Assembly: GCF_013041605.1 (NCBI RefSeq)
Contig: NZ_JABEQC010000003.1
Span: 107,898-171,897, forward strand
DNA length: 64,000 nucleotides
Origin: Vibrio plantisponsor
Lineage (GTDB): Bacteria; Pseudomonadota; Gammaproteobacteria; Enterobacterales; Vibrionaceae
Direction: 5' to 3'
Each line of letters starts with the position of its first letter. The stretch's first letter is position 1. Positions 57,228 to 64,000 of this stretch are shown here, piece after piece. The notes beneath the pieces are model-generated. The model worked only from the letters and a program-made list of their open reading frames with translations. It made no database searches and had not been told where the DNA came from. A program made the position numbers and the translations under genes.

Positions 57228-58814
57228 GTGAACAAGGCCATTGAAATTAAAAACCTTGCACAGTTAGAAGTCATCAAGACCTCTATTCCTTATACGCAAG
57301 ATCCTACTGCACTATTTCACGCACTGTGCGAAGGCAAAACCGACTGTTTATTGCTTGAGTCTGCTGAAATTGATTCAAAACAGAACCTCAAAAGTCTGCT
57401 GCTAATTGACGCTGCCGTGCGAATCACTTGCTTAGGTCACAAAGTAACTTTCCAAGCTTTAACTGATAACGGCATGCAACTGGTTAAAATTTTGAAGCAG
57501 AACGTTGTTGATGCCATTCCAGCAACACTGGAAGGCTCGCTTCTTACTCTGAACTTTGAAGCGCCGTGCGATACGCTAGATGAAGATTCGCGTTTAAAAG
57601 AAGCGTCTTCATTCGATGCATTACGACTTGTTCAGCACAGTTTTGATCTCAGCAAACAAGACAAACACGCCATTTTCATTGGTGGTTTGTTTGCTTATGA
57701 CCTAGTTGCCAACTTTGAACCGCTCGGTGATGCGACTCTAAGTAACCAATGCCCTGATTACGTTTTTTATGTGGCAGAGACATTAATGGTTGTCGACCAT
57801 CAGACTGAGACTTGTCAACTTCAAGCAACCGCATTCTCACGCACCACAGAAACTCATACAGCGCTAATCAGTCGTCTAGCTGTTATCACTGAGCAAGCTG
57901 CGATTCCTCAATTGAAGCCACAAGCTGAAAAAATTGCAGACGTATCGGTTAACACTAACATCAGCGATGAAGAGTTTTGCTCCATAGTTCGAGACTTGAA
58001 AGACTACGTCGTGAAAGGCGACATCTTCCAGGTGGTACCGTCTCGCCGCTTTACGCTTCCTTGCCCTTCTCCACTTGCAGCGTATGAGCAGCTCAAAAAG
58101 AGTAACCCTAGCCCTTACATGTTCTACATGCAGGACGAACGTTTCACTCTGTTCGGCGCTTCACCTGAGAGTGCTCTGAAGTACGAGAAAGAAACCAACC
58201 AAATTGAAATCTACCCTATTGCGGGAACTCGTCGTCGTGGCAAACGTGCCGATGGCAGTATTGATTTTGATTTGGATAGCCGTATCGAACTGGAACTGCG
58301 TCTGGATAAGAAAGAAAACGCGGAACATATGATGTTGGTGGATTTAGCACGTAACGATGTGGCTCGTATCTCGCAAGCGGGTACTCGTCATGTGGCCGAC
58401 TTACTTAAAGTAGACCGTTACAGCCATGTGATGCACTTGGTTTCTCGCGTGGTTGGTCAGCTTCGTCAAGACTTAGATGCTCTGCACGCTTACCAAGCAT
58501 GTATGAACATGGGCACGCTGACCGGTGCGCCAAAAATCCGTGCTATGCAGCTAATTCGTAACGTAGAGAAAGAACGTCGTGGTAGCTACGGTGGTGCTGT
58601 GGGTTATCTGACCGGTGAAGGCGATTTGGATACTTGTATCGTGATTCGCTCTGCTTATGTGGAAAACGGTATGGCTCAAGTTCAAGCCGGTGCTGGCGTG
58701 GTCTTCGACTCCGATCCACAAGCAGAAGCAGATGAAACACGCGGTAAAGCTCAAGCCGTCATTTCAGCGATTCAACACGCTCACCAAGCGCAATCTTCTT
58801 TAAATAAAGCGTAA
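57228..58814 (+). CDS. trpE: Anthranilate synthase component I
   Basis: 528 residues, starting at GTG after AGGAGG. It makes anthranilate from chorismate with ammonia supplied by TrpG. The LLLES motif (about 41-45) of the tryptophan feedback site is present. The catalytic core includes FQVVPSRRF, PIAGTRRRGKR, ENAEHMMLVDLARNDVARI and TLTGAPKIRAMQLI. It is the first structural gene after the attenuator. Confidence 0.98.
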   Translation: MNKAIEIKNLAQLEVIKTSIPYTQDPTALFHALCEGKTDCLLLESAEIDSKQNLKSLLLIDAAVRITCLGHKVTFQALTDNGMQLVKILKQNVVDAIPATLEGSLLTLNFEAPCDTLDEDSRLKEASSFDALRLVQHSFDLSKQDKHAIFIGGLFAYDLVANFEPLGDATLSNQCPDYVFYVAETLMVVDHQTETCQLQATAFSRTTETHTALISRLAVITEQAAIPQLKPQAEKIADVSVNTNISDEEFCSIVRDLKDYVVKGDIFQVVPSRRFTLPCPSPLAAYEQLKKSNPSPYMFYMQDERFTLFGASPESALKYEKETNQIEIYPIAGTRRRGKRADGSIDFDLDSRIELELRLDKKENAEHMMLVDLARNDVARISQAGTRHVADLLKVDRYSHVMHLVSRVVGQLRQDLDALHAYQACMNMGTLTGAPKIRAMQLIRNVEKERRGSYGGAVGYLTGEGDLDTCIVIRSAYVENGMAQVQAGAGVVFDSDPQAEADETRGKAQAVISAIQHAHQAQSSLNKA

Positions 58815-58833
58815 GAAGTAGGAGGAATAACTC

Positions 58834-59412
58834 ATGGCGAATATCGTATTCATCGACAACTTTGATTCATTCACCTACAACTTGGTTGATCAGTTCCGTT
58901 CATTAGGTCATCAGGTCACGATTTACCGTAACCACATTGCGGCAGACACCATTCAACATGCCGTGGAAGCCCTAGAGCAGCCAGTTATCGTTTTATCGCC
59001 AGGTCCGGGTGCACCTTCTGAAGCCGGCGTCATGCCAGAAATTTTAAAACGTCTGAAAGGTAAAGTGCCAATGATTGGTATCTGCCTTGGCCATCAGGCG
59101 ATTGTTGAAGCTTATGGCGGTACGGTTGCAGGCGCTGGTGAAATCGTTCACGGCAAAGTATCCATGATGGAACATCAAAACCACGCGCTTTATCAAGGAC
59201 TACCGTCGCCACTGGCAATTGCTCGTTATCACTCACTGGTCGCGACGCATGTGAGCGAAGAGTTAACTGTAACCGCTGAAGTTGATGGTTTAGTGATGTC
59301 AGTTGTACATGAACAAGACAAAGTGTGTGGATTCCAGTTTCACCCAGAATCCATTATGACTACGCAGGGAGCAACACTGTTAGAAAACGCGATTGATTGG
59401 GCGCTCAGTTAA
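58834..59412 (+). CDS. trpG: Anthranilate synthase component II (glutamine amidotransferase)
   Basis: 192 residues, class I glutamine amidotransferase. The catalytic triad is the cysteine in GICLGHQAIVEAYGG and the His-Glu in FQFHPESIMT. The N-terminal FIDNFDSFTYNLVDQ is typical. It is separate from trpD, as in vibrios and unlike the fused E. coli trpGD. AGGAGG precedes the ATG; it follows trpE by 19 bp. Confidence 0.97.
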   Translation: MANIVFIDNFDSFTYNLVDQFRSLGHQVTIYRNHIAADTIQHAVEALEQPVIVLSPGPGAPSEAGVMPEILKRLKGKVPMIGICLGHQAIVEAYGGTVAGAGEIVHGKVSMMEHQNHALYQGLPSPLAIARYHSLVATHVSEELTVTAEVDGLVMSVVHEQDKVCGFQFHPESIMTTQGATLLENAIDWALS

Positions 59413-59485
59413 CTATCTCAAGCGCATTCAACGAAAAAGATTAGAGCCCAATAAGACAGTGGCGAAAAGGATAAGGAATAGAAAC

Positions 59486-60484
59486 ATGCAAAACATCATC
59501 AACAAACTTTACGAGCAACAGTCACTAAGCCAAAGCGAAAGCCAAGAGCTTTTCGACCACATAATTCGTGGCGAAATGGACCCAATTCTGATGTCTGCGG
59601 TACTGACAGCATTGAAAATTAAAGGCGAAACACCGGATGAAATTGCGGGTGCAGCTAGAGCTTTGCTAGCGAACGCCAATCCTTTCCCACGTCCGGATTA
59701 TGACTTCGCTGACATTGTTGGTACTGGTGGCGATGGTTCCAATACCATCAATATTTCAACCACTTCAGCGTTTGTTGCAGCCGCCTGTGGCGTAAAAGTC
59801 GCAAAACACGGTAACCGTGGTGTTTCTAGCAAATCCGGTTCTTCTGATCTTCTCGACTCATTCGGTATTAACCTAGCAATGAGTGCTGAAGACACTCGTC
59901 AAGCACTGGACGATTTGGGTGTCGCTTTCTTGTTTGCACCTCAGTATCACGGTGGTGTTCGCCATGCGATGCCTGTGCGTCAAACCATGAAAACTCGCAC
60001 CATATTCAACATTTTAGGTCCACTGATTAACCCTGCGAGACCCAATATCGAATTAATGGGTGTTTATAGCTTAGATTTGGTTCGTCCTATTGCGGAAACC
60101 ATGTTACAAATGGGTCTCAAAAGAGCCGCTGTAGTTCATGGCTCAGGATTAGATGAAGTGGCTGTACATGGTGAAACCCATGTTGCAGAGATCAAAGACG
60201 GACAGATTGTTGAATACACTCTGACACCGCAAGATTTTGGATTAGAGGCTTACCCGCTAGACGCAATCAAAGGTGGGGAGCCTGAAGAAAACCGCGCCAT
60301 CATCACTGATATCCTCAATGGCAAAGGAACGCCTGCACAACTCGCTGCTGTTGCTGTCAACGTTGCTCTTCTTTTACGACTATTTGGAAAAGAAGATCTC
60401 AAAGCGAACGCGGCGCAAGCCATTGACGTTATGAACTCAGGTAAAGCTTACGAATTAGTTCAACAATTAGCGAATCGAGGTTAA
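59486..60484 (+). CDS. trpD: Anthranilate phosphoribosyltransferase
   Basis: 332 residues from the ATG at 59486 with AAGGAAT upstream; an in-frame ATG inside the trpG end would add 31 unconserved residues. It couples anthranilate to PRPP. Family motifs are DIVGTGGDGSNTINIST (about 78-94) for PRPP, KHGNRGVSSKSGSSDLL and FLFAPQYHGGVRHAMPVRQ. It follows trpG by 73 bp. Confidence 0.97.
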   Translation: MQNIINKLYEQQSLSQSESQELFDHIIRGEMDPILMSAVLTALKIKGETPDEIAGAARALLANANPFPRPDYDFADIVGTGGDGSNTINISTTSAFVAAACGVKVAKHGNRGVSSKSGSSDLLDSFGINLAMSAEDTRQALDDLGVAFLFAPQYHGGVRHAMPVRQTMKTRTIFNILGPLINPARPNIELMGVYSLDLVRPIAETMLQMGLKRAAVVHGSGLDEVAVHGETHVAEIKDGQIVEYTLTPQDFGLEAYPLDAIKGGEPEENRAIITDILNGKGTPAQLAAVAVNVALLLRLFGKEDLKANAAQAIDVMNSGKAYELVQQLANRG

Positions 60485-60491
60485 CGTCGAC

Positions 60492-61982
60492 ATGTCTAAC
60501 GAAACCAACGTCAGTAACGAACTTCTTGCTAACGAGAAAGCTGAGAGCGGACAACCGCAACAACTCTCTGAACATATTTCCGTTGAAAATACGAAAATGG
60601 CTCAAGTGTTAGCCAAGATCGTCAAAGACAAAGCAGTATGGGTTGAAGAACGCCAGAAGGAGCAGCCTCTTGAGAGCTTTAAAAATCTTCTGACCACATC
60701 TGATCGCGATTTCTATCAAGCTTTAGGTCATCAAAATTCGGACAACGGCAAAACAGCTTTCATTCTGGAATGCAAAAAAGCATCGCCATCAAAAGGCTTG
60801 ATTCGTCAGCATTTTGATTTGGATTACATCGCATCGGTGTACAACCAGTACGCGAACGCAATTTCCGTTCTGACAGACGAAAAATACTTTCAGGGTAACT
60901 TTGAGTTTCTGCCACGTATTCGCTCTCAGGTAACACAGCCTGTACTGTGCAAAGACTTTATGATCAGCCCTTATCAGGTTTATCTGGCTCGTCATTACGG
61001 CGCAGACGCAATTCTACTGATGCTTTCTGTTCTCAATGATGAGCAATATAAAGAACTGGCTGCTGTGGCCCATGAACTCGGTATGGGCATTCTGACTGAG
61101 ACCAGCAACGAAGAAGAAATTCACAGAGCTATTGCTCTTGAAGCAAAAGTAATCGGAATTAACAACCGCAACTTACGCGACCTGTCAACCGACCTTAACC
61201 GCACGAAAGAACTCGCACCGCTGCTGCCAGAAGGTACAACGGTTATCTCTGAGTCTGGCATATACACCCACCAGCAAGTGCGTGACTTGGTGCCTTACGC
61301 AAGCGGCTTTTTGATTGGCAGCGCGTTAATGGCGCAGGAAAACCTTGAACTGGCGGTACGTAAAGTGGTTCTGGGCGAAAACAAAGTATGCGGACTGACT
61401 CACCCTGATGATGCTGTTAAAGCCTATCAAGCAGGCGCGGTATTTGGTGGTCTGATTTTTGTTCCTAAATCAAAACGTTATGTTGATACAGAAGCTGCAC
61501 GCTTAACCATGGCAGGTGCACCTTTGCAATATGTGGGTGTATTTCAGAATCACTCAGTGAAAGAAGTGGCAGACACCGCCGTTCAGCTCGGGTTATTTGC
61601 AGTGCAATTACACGGTGATGAATCGCAAGCATTTATCAATGAACTGAGAAGTGCTTTGCCTGAACAGGTAGAAATCTGGAAAGCCTACGGGGTCACCGAT
61701 CAATTACCTGCATTTATTGAAAACCATGTCGACCGCCATTTACTGGATGCCAAAGTTGGCACACAAAGCGGTGGCACCGGAACTTCATTTGATTGGTCAT
61801 TACTGGCAAAAGCTTCGGTTCCCAATGTCATGCTGGCGGGCGGACTTTCTCCAGAGAATGCACAACATGCGGCAACACTAGGATGTATGGGATTAGACCT
61901 CAACTCAGGTGTTGAATCCGAACCCGGTAAAAAAGACGCAGCAAAGTTGAAGCAAGCTTTCAGTGCGATTAGAAATTACTAA
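60492..61982 (+). CDS. trpCF: Bifunctional indole-3-glycerol phosphate synthase / PRA isomerase
   Basis: 496 residues. The TrpC half (to about 290) has ILECKKASPSKGLIR, VLTDEKYFQGNFEFL, LCKDFMISPYQVYLAR, GINNRNLRDLSTDL and ISESGIYTHQQV. The TrpF half (about 290-496) begins near KVCGLTHPDDAVKAYQAGA and includes VQLHGDE and MLAGGLSPENA. The enzymes catalyse consecutive steps, with isomerase acting before synthase. The first 35 residues are polar and have no match in E. coli TrpC, which aligns from the internal methionine at 60597 (MAQVLAKIVKDKAVW); either start is possible. Confidence 0.96.
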   Translation: MSNETNVSNELLANEKAESGQPQQLSEHISVENTKMAQVLAKIVKDKAVWVEERQKEQPLESFKNLLTTSDRDFYQALGHQNSDNGKTAFILECKKASPSKGLIRQHFDLDYIASVYNQYANAISVLTDEKYFQGNFEFLPRIRSQVTQPVLCKDFMISPYQVYLARHYGADAILLMLSVLNDEQYKELAAVAHELGMGILTETSNEEEIHRAIALEAKVIGINNRNLRDLSTDLNRTKELAPLLPEGTTVISESGIYTHQQVRDLVPYASGFLIGSALMAQENLELAVRKVVLGENKVCGLTHPDDAVKAYQAGAVFGGLIFVPKSKRYVDTEAARLTMAGAPLQYVGVFQNHSVKEVADTAVQLGLFAVQLHGDESQAFINELRSALPEQVEIWKAYGVTDQLPAFIENHVDRHLLDAKVGTQSGGTGTSFDWSLLAKASVPNVMLAGGLSPENAQHAATLGCMGLDLNSGVESEPGKKDAAKLKQAFSAIRNY

Positions 61983-62065
61983 ATTTTAGAAAATACGAAC
62001 ACATCGACGACTATTATCGTATCCCCGAAGACACCAACGGGGATCGCAATTAAGGGATAATGAAC

Positions 62066-63256
62066 ATGGCAAAACTTAACGCCTATTTTGGAGAGTACGG
62101 TGGTCAGTACGTACCTCAGATTTTAGTACCCGCTCTAGACCAGCTAGAACAAGCTTTTATTGATGCTCAAGAAGACCCAGAGTTCCGTTCGGAGTTCATG
62201 ACTCTTTTGCAGGAATACGCTGGACGCCCTACGGCACTAACTCTAACGCGTAACATCACCAAAGGTACAAAAACTAAGCTGTATCTGAAACGTGAAGATT
62301 TGCTTCACGGCGGCGCGCATAAAACCAACCAAGTTCTTGGTCAGGCACTATTAGCAAAACGTATGGGCAAAACCGAAATCATCGCTGAAACTGGCGCTGG
62401 TCAACATGGTGTTGCAACAGCTCTGGCTTGTGCACTGCTAGATTTGAAATGTCGCGTATACATGGGTGCAAAAGATGTTGAGCGCCAAAGCCCGAACGTT
62501 TTCCGCATGCGCTTAATGGGTGCAGAAGTAATCCCAGTACACTCAGGTTCAGCGACATTAAAAGATGCTTGTAACGAAGCAATGCGTGACTGGTCTGCAA
62601 GTTATGAAAATACCCACTACTTATTAGGCACTGCTGCGGGTCCTCACCCATTCCCTACCATTGTTCGTGAATTCCAGCACATCATTGGTGAAGAGACTAA
62701 GAATCAAATTTTAGCCCGTGAAGGTCGTTTACCAGATGCGGTAATTGCTTGTGTTGGCGGTGGTTCTAACGCTATCGGCATGTTCGCTGATTTCATCGAA
62801 GAAGAATCAGTTCGTCTCATCGGCGTAGAGCCTGCGGGTAAAGGTATTGATACCGACCAACACGGCGCGCCTTTAAAACATGGTAAGACAGGCATCTACT
62901 TAGGTATGAAAGCACCCTTGATGCAAGATGAATACGGACAGGTTGAAGAGTCTTACTCAATTTCTGCTGGTCTGGACTTCCCTTCTGTGGGTCCACAACA
63001 TGCGTATCTGAACTCGATTGGCCGTGCAGAATACGACAGCATCACCGACGATGAAGCATTGGACGCTTTCCAGCTGCTTGCTCGTAAAGAAGGCATCATT
63101 CCTGCGCTGGAATCTTCACACGCATTAGCGCACGCATTGAAAATGGCGTTTGCTGAGCCAGAGAAAGAGCAGTTATTAGTGGTTAACCTGTCTGGCCGTG
63201 GAGACAAAGATATCTTCACCGTGGACAAAATTTTACAAGATAAAGGAGTGCTGTAA
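62066..63256 (+). CDS. trpB: Tryptophan synthase beta chain
   Basis: 396 residues from the ATG at 62066 (another ATG lies 6 bp upstream). It joins indole and serine using PLP. The PLP lysine is in [17 protein letters not shown] (about 79-95); the phosphate loop is [12 protein letters not shown] near 229-240; [14 protein letters not shown] opens the protein. It overlaps trpA by one base (TAATG). Confidence 0.98.
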   Translation: MAKLNAYFGEYGGQYVPQILVPALDQLEQAFIDAQEDPEFRSEFMTLLQEYAGRPTALTLTRNITKGTKTKLYLKREDLLHGGAHKTNQVLGQALLAKRMGKTEIIAETGAGQHGVATALACALLDLKCRVYMGAKDVERQSPNVFRMRLMGAEVIPVHSGSATLKDACNEAMRDWSASYENTHYLLGTAAGPHPFPTIVREFQHIIGEETKNQILAREGRLPDAVIACVGGGSNAIGMFADFIEEESVRLIGVEPAGKGIDTDQHGAPLKHGKTGIYLGMKAPLMQDEYGQVEESYSISAGLDFPSVGPQHAYLNSIGRAEYDSITDDEALDAFQLLARKEGIIPALESSHALAHALKMAFAEPEKEQLLVVNLSGRGDKDIFTVDKILQDKGVL

Positions 63257-64000
63257 TGGATCGTTATCAATCTCTTTTTCAGCGCTTAGCTGAGCAAAAC
63301 CAAGGCGCATTTGTTCCGTTTGTAACGATTGGTGACCCTTCTCCTGAGCTTTCTCTGCAAATTATGCAGACATTAATTGATGCAGGCGCAGATGCTCTTG
63401 AGCTCGGATTTCCGTTCTCAGATCCGTTGGCAGATGGTCCAACGATTCAAGGAGCAAACAATCGTGCCCTTCAGGCGGGTACTACTCCGGATATCTGTTT
63501 TGACCTTATCAAGCAAATCCGTGTTAAGAATCCAGACACGCCAATCGGTTTGTTAATGTACGCCAACTTGGTGTTCTCTCGCGGTATTGAAAACTTCTAT
63601 CAACGTTGTCAGGAAGCCGGTGTTGATTCAGTGCTGGTCGCTGATGTACCAACCACGGAAAGCGCTGAATTCGTTGCGGCTGCGGAGAAATTCGGCATCA
63701 AGCCAATTTTCATTGCGCCACCAACGGCCAGTGATGAAACGCTGAAATCTGTCGCTTCATTGAGTAAAGGCTACACTTATCTGCTTTCTCGTGCGGGTGT
63801 GACTGGTGCGGAAACAAAAGCCAATATGCCAGTGCATGAGTTGTTGGAACGTTTGAATCAGTTTGATGCGCCACCAGCACTTCTTGGTTTTGGTATTTCA
63901 CAACCGGAACAGGTTAAACAAGCGATTGCAGCTGGCGCAGCTGGCGCAATCTCCGGTTCTGCTGTAGTGAAAATTATCGAAACAAACCAAAACGACCCTG
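63256..64000 (+). CDS. trpA: Tryptophan synthase alpha chain (partial, cut by window end)
   Basis: The first 248 residues are present; the frame runs off the window. TrpA cleaves indole-3-glycerol phosphate to indole, which is channelled to TrpB. Motifs are [15 protein letters not shown] (about 48-62) with the catalytic glutamate and aspartate, [11 protein letters not shown], and the phosphate loops [12 protein letters not shown] and [11 protein letters not shown]. About 20 residues should be missing. AAGGAG within the trpB end serves as its ribosome site. Confidence 0.98.
   Translation, partial: MDRYQSLFQRLAEQNQGAFVPFVTIGDPSPELSLQIMQTLIDAGADALELGFPFSDPLADGPTIQGANNRALQAGTTPDICFDLIKQIRVKNPDTPIGLLMYANLVFSRGIENFYQRCQEAGVDSVLVADVPTTESAEFVAAAEKFGIKPIFIAPPTASDETLKSVASLSKGYTYLLSRAGVTGAETKANMPVHELLERLNQFDAPPALLGFGISQPEQVKQAIAAGAAGAISGSAVVKIIETNQNDP

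Overview
The window is a stretch of the main chromosome of a Vibrio species. The gene content and order (purT-tpm-relV-ihfA-pheT-pheS, hemerythrin-diguanylate cyclase, pgsA-uvrC-varA, polB, the hut cluster, ydiJ, purC, maeA, trxB-cydDC, rluB, trpEGD(CF)BA) match what I recall of V. cholerae chromosome I around VC1169-VC1228, read in the opposite direction. Split trpG and trpD, a relV gene and a hemerythrin-GGDEF protein also point to Vibrionaceae. I cannot name the species. It is core chromosome: no prophage, integron, CRISPR array or complete IS element was seen.

Layout. 1-4.5 kb: end of an unknown gene, a membrane ferric-reductase-like flavocytochrome, purT with a PurR box, tpm, and the small alarmone synthetase relV. 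4.6-8.8 kb (minus): ihfA, pheT, pheS. 9-10.2 kb: an oxygen-sensor-type hemerythrin diguanylate cyclase, divergent from a PQQ-type sugar dehydrogenase. 11.5-15.5 kb (minus): varA-uvrC, pgsA and a tRNA Cys-Gly-Leu-Gly cluster ending in a duplicated, broken tRNA-Gly. 15.9-22.7 kb: polB, an EIIC-EAL fusion, a nucleotidyltransferase-like protein, efpL-yciU and yqfB. 22.9-28.4 kb: histidine utilisation genes hutC, hutI, hutU, hutH, with hutG missing from its usual place. 28.5-37.1 kb: several conserved genes of unknown function around ydiJ, an OmpA-like lipoprotein, an ERIC-type repeat and a Sel1-membrane-DnaJ protein. 37.1-38 kb: a decayed GGDEF fragment and a LexA-controlled sulA-like gene. 38-46.5 kb: purC with a PurR box, a DEAH helicase, maeA, sanA and small conserved genes. 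46.5-49.3 kb (minus): an unusual PLP enzyme/2OG-dioxygenase pair and an ACT-domain protein. 49.4-54 kb: trxB, cydD, cydC. 54.1-56.9 kb (minus): rluB, a YciO-type protein and rnm. 56.9-64 kb: the trp operon with promoter, TrpR operator, leader peptide and attenuator, cut off inside trpA.

Regulatory logic visible in the DNA: PurR boxes at purT and purC plus a third orphan box; HutC-type palindromes before hutC and hutI; a LexA box at the sulA-like gene; complete tryptophan repression and attenuation. Second-messenger genes recur: an alarmone synthetase, a c-di-GMP synthase, a c-di-GMP phosphodiesterase and a GGDEF relic.

The items most worth following up are: the export-signal-like N-terminus of RelV; the desulfurase-like PLP enzyme that lacks the catalytic cysteine and overlaps a PF10014-type dioxygenase gene; the missing hutG; the tRNA-Gly duplication with a hairpin inserted in the T arm; and the Sel1/transmembrane/DnaJ protein.
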